In this document: positions 52,020 to 59,555 of the stretch, one piece after another
Layout: the number at the start of each line of letters is the position of its first letter
Numbering within the stretch: the stretch's first letter is position 1
Origin: Streptomyces eurocidicus
GTDB lineage: Bacteria > Actinomycetota > Actinomycetes > Streptomycetales > Streptomycetaceae
DNA length: 64,000 bases
NCBI RefSeq assembly: GCF_002891295.1
Contig: NZ_LGUI01000014.1
Span: 124,001-188,000 of the forward strand
Reading direction: 5' to 3'
Translations under genes and position numbers: made by a program
Notes under the pieces: model-generated
Told to the model about the DNA's origin: nothing
The model's database searches: none
The model's input: the letters and a program-made list of their open reading frames with translations, nothing else

Positions 52020-52101
52020 CGCCCCCGGGCCCCCTTTCCGCGCTACCGCGCGGTGTCCTCAATCGCCGGACGGGCTGAAATCAGCCCGTCCGGCGATTGA
52101 G
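51983..52101. repeat. Dispersed repeat with 21-bp hairpin between two nucleotidyltransferase genes
   Basis: The CCCGCCCCTTCCCGTAACCG module is followed by exact 21-bp arms (52058-52078 and 52081-52101) around a 2-base loop, nearly identical to the copy at 24488. It provides the stop codon of the left gene and lies 20 bases from the stop of the right gene, so it may act as terminator for both. Confidence 0.9.
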
Positions 52102-52121
52102 CGGAGCCCCGTGCATACGGG

Positions 52122-52919
52122 TTATGCCGCCGTACGGGCCCGCACCACCAGCGCGTGCAGTGCGTCGTACGCCTCCGGCGAAGGGCTCTCCGGCAGGTGG
52201 GACCCGTCCTGCGCCGCCGCCAGCTCCGCGTGCAGCGCCTCGACGTCCGCCCGTACCCGTGCCAGGTCGACCAGGCCCCGCAGCGGTCCCCGCTCGGCCT
52301 CCGCCTTCGCCGCGATCAGCTCGCCCGTGTAGCCGGGGGCGGTGACGTGGCCGAGGAGCGTGGGGAGGTGGGCCTCGATCTCGCCGCTGCGCATCAGGTG
52401 GATGCCGGTGAGCAGCACCCGCAGCGTGTAGAGCAGCGGCTTCAGCGCGTGCTGCTTCTCGAAGAGCCGCCACTGGGTGACGGCGAAGCCGCGGTAGTGG
52501 TGCGCGTGGTTGCGGGTGAGGACGCCCGGGGCGAGCGCGACGAGCTCGGCGTGGGCGTCCGTGGTGCGCACCACGAGCGGCGAGAGGAGCTGCTCCAGGA
52601 CGTAGCCGTTGCGGCGCAGCATCATCCGGACGAACTTCCGCAGGTCATGGGTGACGAGATCCATCTCGACACCGTCCTGCGGCCCCGTCACGGTCCGGGT
52701 CTCCTCGCCCTCACGGAGCCCGATCAGGTCTTCCAGCGGCAGCAGATGGACCCCCCGCAGGTCCACATCCGAGTCGCGCGAAGGGAAGCCGTACAGATGG
52801 GCCCCGGAAACGGTCGCGAAGACCAGCGGGTGCCCCTGCTCCGCGAGCACGGGCGACAGGTCCGCGTCCGGCAGTCCGGCGTCCCGCAGCCGGTCCGCCC
52901 GTATGTCCATGTTTTCCAT
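52122..52919 (-). CDS. Predicted nucleotidyltransferase, second member of convergent pair
   Basis: 265 residues. The active-site pattern is SGAHLYGFPSRDSDVDLRGV (GS-x9-DxD type) near residue 38, with a later acidic VEMDLVTHDL as possible third carboxylate. It shares the length and helical C-terminal half (FEKQHALKPLLYTLRVLLTG) with the protein encoded at 51279, so the two are distant paralogues. Whether they act together is unknown. ATG 52919; no other start fits as well. Confidence 0.85.
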   Translation of the reverse strand: MENMDIRADRLRDAGLPDADLSPVLAEQGHPLVFATVSGAHLYGFPSRDSDVDLRGVHLLPLEDLIGLREGEETRTVTGPQDGVEMDLVTHDLRKFVRMMLRRNGYVLEQLLSPLVVRTTDAHAELVALAPGVLTRNHAHHYRGFAVTQWRLFEKQHALKPLLYTLRVLLTGIHLMRSGEIEAHLPTLLGHVTAPGYTGELIAAKAEAERGPLRGLVDLARVRADVEALHAELAAAQDGSHLPESPSPEAYDALHALVVRARTAA

Positions 52920-52959
52920 GGATCAAGCATTCCAGCTGCGGGACGCGGGTCCCACCGTT

Positions 52960-54236
52960 TTAGAGATCCACCTCGCGCATCAGCATGCCGACCTCGGTGT
53001 TGGTCAGGCGGCGCAGCCAGCCGGACTTCTGGTCGCCGAGCGGGATCGGGCCGAAGCCGGTGCGGACCAGCTTCTCGACCGGGAAGCCGGCCTCGGCGAG
53101 CATGCGGCGCACGATGTGCTTCCGGCCCTCGTGGAGGGTGACCTCGACCAGGTAGTTCTTGCCGGTCTGCTGGATGACCCGGAAGTTGTCGGCGCGGGCC
53201 CAGCCGTCCTCCAGCTGGATGCCGCTCTTGAGCTGCTTGCCGATGTCGCGCGGCAGCGGGCCCGTGATGGCCGCCAGATAGGTCTTCTGGACGCCGTACT
53301 TGGGGTGCGTGAGGCGGTGGGCCAGCTCACCGTGGTTGGTGAGCAGGATGATGCCCTCGGTCTCCGTGTCGAGCCGGCCGACGTGGAAGAGCCGGGTCTC
53401 GCGGTTGGTGACGTAGTCACCGAGGCACTGGCGGCCGTCGGGGTCCTCCATGGTGGAGACGACACCGGCCGGCTTGTTGAGCGCGAAGAAGAGGTAGGAC
53501 TGGGTGGCGACCGTCAGGCCGTCGACCTTGATCTCGTCCTTCTCCGGGTCCACGCGCAGGCCCTGCTCGGTGACGATCTCACCGTTGACCTCGACGCGGG
53601 ACATCTCGATCAGCTCTTCGCACGCGCGCCGCGAGCCCATGCCGGCCCGGGCCAGCACCTTCTGCAGACGCTCGCCCTCCTGCTCGGCGCCGGGGAAGGT
53701 CTTGACCGTCTTGACCTGCGGCTTGTTGTGCCGCTCCCGGTTGCGCTCCTCGATCTTGGCGTCGAGCTCGCGCGGACGGCCCGGCAGGGTCCGGCCGCGG
53801 GCGGGCCCGGAGGCCCGGCCGCCGGAGCCGGCCGTGGGGCTCTTGCGCGGGCCGCCCTTGGCGCCGCCGCGGGCCGCCGCGCCCCGGGCGCCACGGTTCT
53901 CGGGGCGTCGTTGCCCACGTCGTAGCGGCGCTCCTCGGGGCGCGGCCGGCGCGGACGCTGCTCCTGCTGCCTGTCGTCGCGACGGGCCCCGTCACGACCG
54001 CCGCCGGAGCGAGGGCCACCGGAACGGCCACCGTCGAAACGACCGCCCTCGGAGCGGCCGCCGCCCGCGCGCCCGCCCTCGGAGCGCCCACCGCCGGAGC
54101 GGCCGCCCTCGGGGCGCCCACCGCCGGAACGGCCGCCGCCCGCGCGTCCGCCCCCGGAGGCCGGACGGGGAGCTCCCGCTCGCCCGCCCCGGTCGTCCCG
54201 GTTGCCGCTTCCGCTGTTCCTGCCGCTGCTTCGCAT
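52960..54236 (-). CDS. rluB: 23S rRNA pseudouridine synthase RluB/RsuA type, apparent 1-base frameshift
   Basis: The catalytic part (S4 domain LARAGMGSRRACEELIEMSR, then VGRLDTETEGIILLTNHG with the nucleophilic Asp) reads without a break from about 53900 to the stop. The N-terminal part, a long Gly/Arg/Ser-rich tail (MRSSGRNSGSGNRDDRGGRA...), is in another frame from ATG 54236 to about 53905. One extra G in the G4 run at 53902-53905 (plus strand) would join NDAP to ENRGARG and make one protein of about 425 residues. The start overlaps the scpB stop (ATGA). Such genes are normally intact, so a sequence error is likely. Confidence 0.82.
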
Positions 54237-54931
54237 CAAAGTTCCGTCTTGTCGTCCGCTTCGGTGTCCGGTGCGTCCGGATCGAACGACGGCACACCTT
54301 CCTGAGTGTCGCCTTCGATCGCGTCCGCCTCGGGGAGAAAGGGCGCGAGCTCCGGGAGCTCGTCCAGGCCCCGCAGGCCCATTCGCTCCAGAAAGTAGTT
54401 CGTCGTCCTGTACAGGATCGCACCTGTTTCGGGTTCCGTCCCCGTCTCCTCCACCAGACCCCGCTGGAGGAGGGTGCGCATGACGCCGTCGCAGTTCACT
54501 CCGCGGACCGCGGAGACCCTCGAACGGCTGACCGGCTGACGGTACGCGACGACGGCCAGAGTCTCCAGCGCGGCCTGGGTCAGCCGGGCCTGGCGGCCGT
54601 CGAGGACGAACGCCTCCACCGCGTCGGCGTACTCCGGGCGGGTGGAGAACCGCCAGCCGCCGGCGATCTCGCGCAGCTCGAAACCGCGCCCCTGGGCGGT
54701 GTACTCGGCGGCCAGCTCGCGCAGCGCCCCGGCGATCTCCCGCCGGTGCCGCTGGAGGACCCGGGCGAGGTACTCCTCGGCCACGGGTTCGTCGACGACC
54801 ATCAGGACGGCCTCCAGCGCGGGCTTCAGGGCGAGCCCCGCCACGTCGCTCAGCCCGGCGGGCGGCAGCCCCTGTGCCCCGTCCGACCCGCCCACGCCGG
54901 CCTCGGCGCCCGTACTCGTCGCACCGTTCAC
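54236..54931 (-). CDS. scpB: Segregation and condensation protein B (ScpB)
   Basis: 231 residues. Two winged-helix domains: LKPALEAVLMVVDEPVAEEY... and ALETLAVVAYRQPVSRSRVS followed by GVMRTLLQRGLVEETG. Acidic tails at both ends. ScpB dimers bind ScpA and the SMC head to form the condensin complex that compacts the chromosome. The GTG start at 54931 overlaps the scpA stop, and its own stop overlaps the rluB ATG. Confidence 0.95.
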   Translation of the reverse strand: MNGATSTGAEAGVGGSDGAQGLPPAGLSDVAGLALKPALEAVLMVVDEPVAEEYLARVLQRHRREIAGALRELAAEYTAQGRGFELREIAGGWRFSTRPEYADAVEAFVLDGRQARLTQAALETLAVVAYRQPVSRSRVSAVRGVNCDGVMRTLLQRGLVEETGTEPETGAILYRTTNYFLERMGLRGLDELPELAPFLPEADAIEGDTQEGVPSFDPDAPDTEADDKTEL

Positions 54932-55905
54932 GCCGGCGTCTCCTTCGTCTTCTCGGCCCCGTCGGCCCCGTCCTGCGGCGCCTCGCGGTCGAATTCGTCC
55001 GTCACTACCGGACGGGCGTCCTCCGTGCCCGTCCAGCGGACCGTCAGCGCGCCCAGCGCCAGCTCCTGGTCCAGGGCGACCACCCGCTCGCGGTAGAGCT
55101 CCAGAAGGGCGAGGAAGCGGGCCACGACCGTCAGGGTGTCGGGGGCGTCCCGGGTGAGGTCGCCGAAGGTCGCCGCGCCGACCGCCCGCAGCCGGGCCAC
55201 CACGAGCCCGGCCTGCTCCTGGACGCTGACCAGCGGCGCGTGGATGTGCTCGATACGGACCTGGGGCTCGGCCTTGGGCCGCAGCGCCTTCACGGCCAGC
55301 TCGGCGAGGCCGTGCGGGCCGATGCCGAGGACGACCTCGGGCAGCAGCTCGGCGTGGTGCGGCTCCAGGCCGACGGTGCGCGGGTGGCGGTGCTCCTCGG
55401 CCGCGAACCGCTCGCCGAGGATGTCCGCGACCTTCTTGTACGCGCGGTACTGGAGCAGCCGCGCGAACAGCAGGTCGCGGGCCTCCAGCAGGGCGAGGTC
55501 GGCCTCGTCCTCGACCTCGGCGGCCGGCAGCAGCCGGGCCGTCTTGAGGTCGAGGAGGGTGGCCGCGACCACCAGGAACTCGGTGGTCTGGTCGAGGTCC
55601 CAGTCCGGGCCCATGGCGCGGAGGTGCGCCATGAACTCGTCGGTGACCCTCGACAGCGCGACCTCGGTGACGTCCAGCTTGTGCCGGGAGATCAGCTGGA
55701 GCAGCAGGTCGAAGGGGCCCTCGAAGTTGTCGAGCCGGACGGTGAACCGGCCGTCGGCGGCCGCCTCCGGCGCCGGGGCGCCCGCCGGGGGCGCCTCGTC
55801 GGATCCGGCCGTGCCGTCCGCACCGTCGTCGGGCGGCGGCAGCGCCCGCTCCGACGCACCGTGCCCCAGGGGGCGGCGGGCCGGTGAGGAGGCGGCTACG
55901 GGCAT
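54928..55905 (-). CDS. scpA: Segregation and condensation protein A (ScpA)
   Basis: 325 residues. After a disordered Ala/Pro/Asp-rich head of about 65 residues comes the kleisin N-domain (FTVRLDNFEGPFDLLLQLI, FLVVAATLLDLKTARLLP) and the C-terminal winged helix (VVARFLALLELYRERVVALD). It bridges SMC heads together with ScpB. Start ATG 55905; 65 bases separate it from the unknown gene upstream; its stop overlaps scpB (GTGA). Confidence 0.95.
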   Translation of the reverse strand: MPVAASSPARRPLGHGASERALPPPDDGADGTAGSDEAPPAGAPAPEAAADGRFTVRLDNFEGPFDLLLQLISRHKLDVTEVALSRVTDEFMAHLRAMGPDWDLDQTTEFLVVAATLLDLKTARLLPAAEVEDEADLALLEARDLLFARLLQYRAYKKVADILGERFAAEEHRHPRTVGLEPHHAELLPEVVLGIGPHGLAELAVKALRPKAEPQVRIEHIHAPLVSVQEQAGLVVARLRAVGAATFGDLTRDAPDTLTVVARFLALLELYRERVVALDQELALGALTVRWTGTEDARPVVTDEFDREAPQDGADGAEKTKETPA

Positions 55906-55970
55906 CGACGTTCCAGGTGCGGGCAGAGAGCGGGCCGTACGGCCCAAGGGCAGGTTAGCGGCGGAGCCGC

Positions 55971-56509
55971 TCAGCGGCCCCGCAGGCGGCGTACGAGGAT
56001 GCTCGCGTCGCCGCGCGACTCCAGGTCGGCGAGGACGACCGCGACGGCCTCCCGCACGATCCGGCCGCGGTCCACCGCGAGGCCGTGCTCGCCGCGCAGC
56101 ACCAGCCGGGCGTGCTCCAGGTCCATGAGCTCCTCGGCGGAGACATAGACGGTGATCTTCTCGTCGTGGCGCTCACGGCCGCTGGGCCGGCGGTTGGCGC
56201 CCCGGCCGCGGCGGCGGCCCTGAGCGGGCGCCGGGCGGCGGCCTCCCGGCCCGCGGCGCCCGGCGCGGCCGAGCGCCGCTCGGCCGCCGGGTCCCGGTCG
56301 GCCGCGGCCGTGCCCCGGCCGGCGGTCCCGCCGGGCGCGGCGGCGCCGTCCTGGCCCGTCCCGCCGGTCTCCGGCGCCGCGCCGGACTCGCCGGCCGGGC
56401 CGGGGACCCGGGGACCCGCCTCGGGGTTCGCCTGCCGGCGGGGGGAGGAGGGCTGCAGCCCGGTCCCCCCGGTGGTGCGGAACAGCTCGTCGGCGCCGGG
56501 CAGACTCAC
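55971..56509 (-). CDS. Conserved protein between ParA and ScpA genes, apparent 1-base frameshift
   Basis: The N-terminal ~95 residues from GTG 56509 (SLPGADELFRTTGGTGLQ, then low-complexity Pro/Gly/Ala) are in one frame. The conserved C-terminal ~75 residues (RRPSGRERHDEKITVYVSAE, LMDLEHARLVLRGEHGLAVD, ending RRLRGR) are in another. The frames must join in the GC-rich stretch around 56210-56240, consistent with one missing base. The C-terminal part resembles a ribbon-helix-helix-like DNA-binding domain, so a partner of ParA is plausible. The start overlaps the ParA stop (GTGA). Confidence 0.7.
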
Positions 56510-57693
56510 TCGGCGTGACACCGGGCGAGCACCTCCCTGGCGAGCTGACGGTAGGCGGCGGCGCCCACGGAGTTGGACGCGTACGTGGTGATGGGCTCGC
56601 CCGCGACCGTGGTCTCGGGGAAGCGGACCGTACGGCCGATGACCGTGTGGTAGACGTGGTCGTCGAACGCCTCGACCACCCGGGCCAGCACCTCGCGGCT
56701 GTGCACGGTCCGCGAGTCGTACATGGTGGCGAGGATGCCGTCCAGTTCCAGTTCGGGGTTGAGCCGCTCCTGGACCTTCTCGATCGTCTCGGTGAGCAGC
56801 GCCACACCGCGCAGCGCGAAGAACTCGCACTCCAGGGGGACGATCACCTTGTGAGCGGCCGTCAGGGCGTTGACGGTCAGCAGACCGAGCGACGGCTGGC
56901 AGTCGATGACGATGTAGTCGTAGTCCGCCAGCAGCGGCTTGAGGGCGCGCTGGAGGGTGGACTCGCGGGCGACCTCGCTGACGAGCTGCACCTCCGCCGC
57001 TGACAAATCGATATTGCTGGGCAGCAGGTCCATGTTGGGCACGGCGGTCTTCAGGAGGACCTCGTCGGCCGACATGCCCCGCTCCATGAGCAGGTTGTAG
57101 ACCGTCAGGTCGAGCTCCATCGGGTTGACGCCGAGGCCGACGGAGAGCGCGCCCTGCGGGTCGAAGTCGACGAGCAGCACCCGGCGCCCGTACTCCGCGA
57201 GCGCGGCACCCAGGTTGATGGTCGAGGTGGTCTTGCCGACCCCGCCCTTCTGGTTGCACATCGCGATGATCTTCGCGGGGCCGTGGTCGGTCAGCGGACC
57301 GGGGATGGGGAAGTACGGCAGGGGACGCCCGGTCGGGCCGATGCGCTCGCGGCGCTGCCGGGCAGCGTCGGGCGCGAGGGTGGCCGCGTACTCGGGGTCG
57401 GGCTCGTACTCCGCGTCAGGGTCGTAGAAGTGCCCCTCGGGCACGTCCTCGTAGTCGGCGAGCCGGGCGGGATCCGCTCCGCCGCGGTCGCCGGCCATGG
57501 CGTTCACGTGATGGCCGTCCATGCTCTGGTGGGCTGTCGGTGTGCTCTGTGCTCTCTGCGTGCTCTGGATGCTCTGGTGTGCCGCGAAGGTGTGGACAGC
57601 GACGGAGCCGACAGCTTGGAGCCCCATGGGACTCTGGCCCTGCGCAGACATTCCTGGGTGACCACCCCCGGGAGCAAATGTCGACTCATTCAC
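56506..57693 (-). CDS. ParA-family ATPase (Soj-like, not the oriC parA)
   Basis: 395 residues. A disordered N-terminal 130 residues with Gln/Ser repeats (HQSIQSTQRAQSTPTAHQS) precede the ATPase: deviant Walker A CNQKGGVGKTTSTINLG, LLVDFDPQGALSVGLG, and the VIDCQPSLGLLTVNAL Walker B region. Its neighbours are scpA/scpB and an RHH-like protein, not parB, so it is the second ParA-type protein of streptomycetes, presumably acting in chromosome organisation. The GTG 57693 has an AGGAC site. Upstream 57694-57917 is AT-rich promoter sequence. Confidence 0.92.
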   Translation of the reverse strand: MNESTFAPGGGHPGMSAQGQSPMGLQAVGSVAVHTFAAHQSIQSTQRAQSTPTAHQSMDGHHVNAMAGDRGGADPARLADYEDVPEGHFYDPDAEYEPDPEYAATLAPDAARQRRERIGPTGRPLPYFPIPGPLTDHGPAKIIAMCNQKGGVGKTTSTINLGAALAEYGRRVLLVDFDPQGALSVGLGVNPMELDLTVYNLLMERGMSADEVLLKTAVPNMDLLPSNIDLSAAEVQLVSEVARESTLQRALKPLLADYDYIVIDCQPSLGLLTVNALTAAHKVIVPLECEFFALRGVALLTETIEKVQERLNPELELDGILATMYDSRTVHSREVLARVVEAFDDHVYHTVIGRTVRFPETTVAGEPITTYASNSVGAAAYRQLAREVLARCHAE

Positions 57694-57917
57694 AAGTCGT
57701 CCTACCTCCTTGGTGACCAGGAAACATCTAGATAGGTCAGCGTTGCACCATGCCGACGGTTGGCGACTCTATGGCGTGTCGGCGGTCCGCAGCAACACAA
57801 TCCGCCGGAGACGGCACGATGTGTCGGCAATCGAACAGCCTTCTGTCAAGGGTGTACGGCCCACAACCCGGAAGTTTCGCGGGGCGTCGAAACACCCGCG
57901 AAACGGTCCGTAAACGG

Positions 57918-57952
57918 CCCGGCCGGACCTTGCTCAGCAAGGCCCGGCCGGG
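57918..57952. terminator. Hairpin downstream of the alanine dehydrogenase gene
   Basis: CCCGGCCGG-A-CCTTGC, a TCA loop, and GCAAGG-C-CCGGCCGGG, one mismatch in a 16-bp stem, 30 bases past the ald stop. Confidence 0.85.
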
Positions 57953-57982
57953 TGCGCGTTCTTGGCGTGTCGTGTTGACGAC

Positions 57983-59107
57983 TCAGCCGAGCAGGTCGCT
58001 CAGTTCGACGTGCGGCAGACCGTGCGCCTCGGCGACGGGGCCGTAAACGACCTGTCCCTCGTGGGTGTTGAGGCCCTTGGCGAGCGCGGCGTCACGGCGC
58101 AGCGCGTCCTGCCAGCCGCGGTTGGCCAGCTCCACGATGTACGGCAGCGTGGCGTTGGTGAGCGCGTAGGTGGACGTGTTCGGCACCGCGCCCGGCATGT
58201 TCGCGACGCAGTAGAACACGGAGTCGTGGACCTGGAAGGTCGGCTCGGCGTGGGTGGTCGGCTTGGAGTCCTCGAAGCAGCCGCCCTGGTCGATCGCAAT
58301 GTCGACAAGTACACTTCCGGGCTTCATCTTGGCGACGAGCTCGTTGGTGACCAGCTTCGGGGCCTTGGCGCCCGGGATGAGGACGGCACCGATGACGAGG
58401 TCGGCCTCGACGACGGCCTTCTCCAGCTCGTAGGCGTTGGAGACGATCGTCTGCACCTTGGTGCCGAAGACCTTGTCGGCCTCGCGGAGCTTGTTGATGT
58501 CACGGTCGAGCAGCGTGACGTGGAAGCCCATGCCGACGGCGATCTGCGCGGCGTTCCAGCCGGAGACGCCACCGCCGATGACGACGGCCTTGCCCGCCGC
58601 GGTGCCCGGGACGCCGCCCGGCAGGACGCCGCGGCCACCGGCCGAGCGCATCAGGTGGTAGGCGCCGACCTGCGGGGCCAGCCGGCCCGCGACCTCGGAC
58701 ATCGGGGCGAGCAGCGGCAGCGCGCGGTTGGCGAGCTCCACGGTCTCGTACGCGATGGCGGTGGTGCCGGACTGCAGCAGCGCGTCGGTGCACTCGCGGG
58801 ACGCGGCCAGGTGCAGGTAGGTGAAGAGGGTCTGCCCCTTGCGGAGGCGGTGGTACTCCTCCGCGATCGGCTCCTTGACCTTCAGGAGCAGGTCGGCGGT
58901 CTCCCAGACCTCGTCGGCCGTCTCCAGGATGTTCGCGCCCGCGGCCGTGTACTCGGCGTCCGTGATGGAGGAGCCGACGCCGGCACCCTGCTGCACGAAG
59001 ACCTGGTGGCCGTTGCGCACGAGCTCATGCACGCCGGCGGGCGTGATGGCCACGCGGAACTCGTTGTTCTTGACCTCGCTGGGGATGCCGACCTTCACGT
59101 CGATCAC
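57983..59107 (-). CDS. ald: Alanine dehydrogenase
   Basis: 374 residues. The substrate-binding start KVGIPSEVKNNEFRVAITPA, the catalytic Lys/His area (LLLKVKEPIAEEY, FTYLHLAASRE) and the NAD fold (KAVVIGGGVSGWNAAQIAVG) are complete. It interconverts alanine and pyruvate with NAD. GTG 59107 or GTG 59098 could be the start; the latter gives the usual MKVGIP N-terminus. It is a single gene between the hairpin at 57918 and an AT-rich promoter region. Confidence 0.96.
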   Translation of the reverse strand: MIDVKVGIPSEVKNNEFRVAITPAGVHELVRNGHQVFVQQGAGVGSSITDAEYTAAGANILETADEVWETADLLLKVKEPIAEEYHRLRKGQTLFTYLHLAASRECTDALLQSGTTAIAYETVELANRALPLLAPMSEVAGRLAPQVGAYHLMRSAGGRGVLPGGVPGTAAGKAVVIGGGVSGWNAAQIAVGMGFHVTLLDRDINKLREADKVFGTKVQTIVSNAYELEKAVVEADLVIGAVLIPGAKAPKLVTNELVAKMKPGSVLVDIAIDQGGCFEDSKPTTHAEPTFQVHDSVFYCVANMPGAVPNTSTYALTNATLPYIVELANRGWQDALRRDAALAKGLNTHEGQVVYGPVAEAHGLPHVELSDLLG

Positions 59108-59555
59108 GGTCCTTGAATCAGAGAATGACAGGCTAATCCGGAAATGCCGGGGCACACCAGAGCAGACCGCGTCGATCGCGGCTCAACCAGTCTAATGAAG
59201 GATCTCGCGCTGTCTAGCCTTGCAAAGCGCCAATCTTCTAGCGATCAACTGCTGATTTCGTAGGTAACCCTCTGGGTGTACGGGCTCACGCCTCGCGTCT
59301 TCCCTCCCGGGTCCGGGACCGGACGCGAGCCCGGACCCGGCGACGCCGGAGAGGGGCCCGGCGAGCGGGCGGGAAGGGTCACGGGCAGGCGGAAGCCGGG
59401 GCCCCGCGAGGGAGCGGGAGCGCGCCCCGGGCCCGGCGCGCCCGTGGTCGCCGGGCCGGGGGTGCGGGTGACAGCGAGGGCGGAGCGGTTCTCGCGGGCC
59501 CGGCCCCGGGAGCGGTCGCGGCCACAAGCGGCCGGGAAGGGGACGGCGGCCGCCG
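59108..59555. promoter_or_regulatory. Gap holding the ald promoter, otherwise featureless
   Basis: Bases 59185-59275 are strikingly AT-rich for this window (CCAATCTTCTAGCGATCAAC). ATCA-N5-TGAT at 59244-59256 is a possible Lrp/AldR-type operator for ald. A minus-strand frame through this stretch uses untypical codons and is rejected. Bases 59280-59555 are GC-rich with no gene seen. Confidence 0.4.

Noticed and set aside
59192..59527. Minus-strand frame through the ald upstream region, ending in a basic peptide
   Set aside because: Rare codons, no ribosome site, and the frame continues into non-coding GC-rich DNA.
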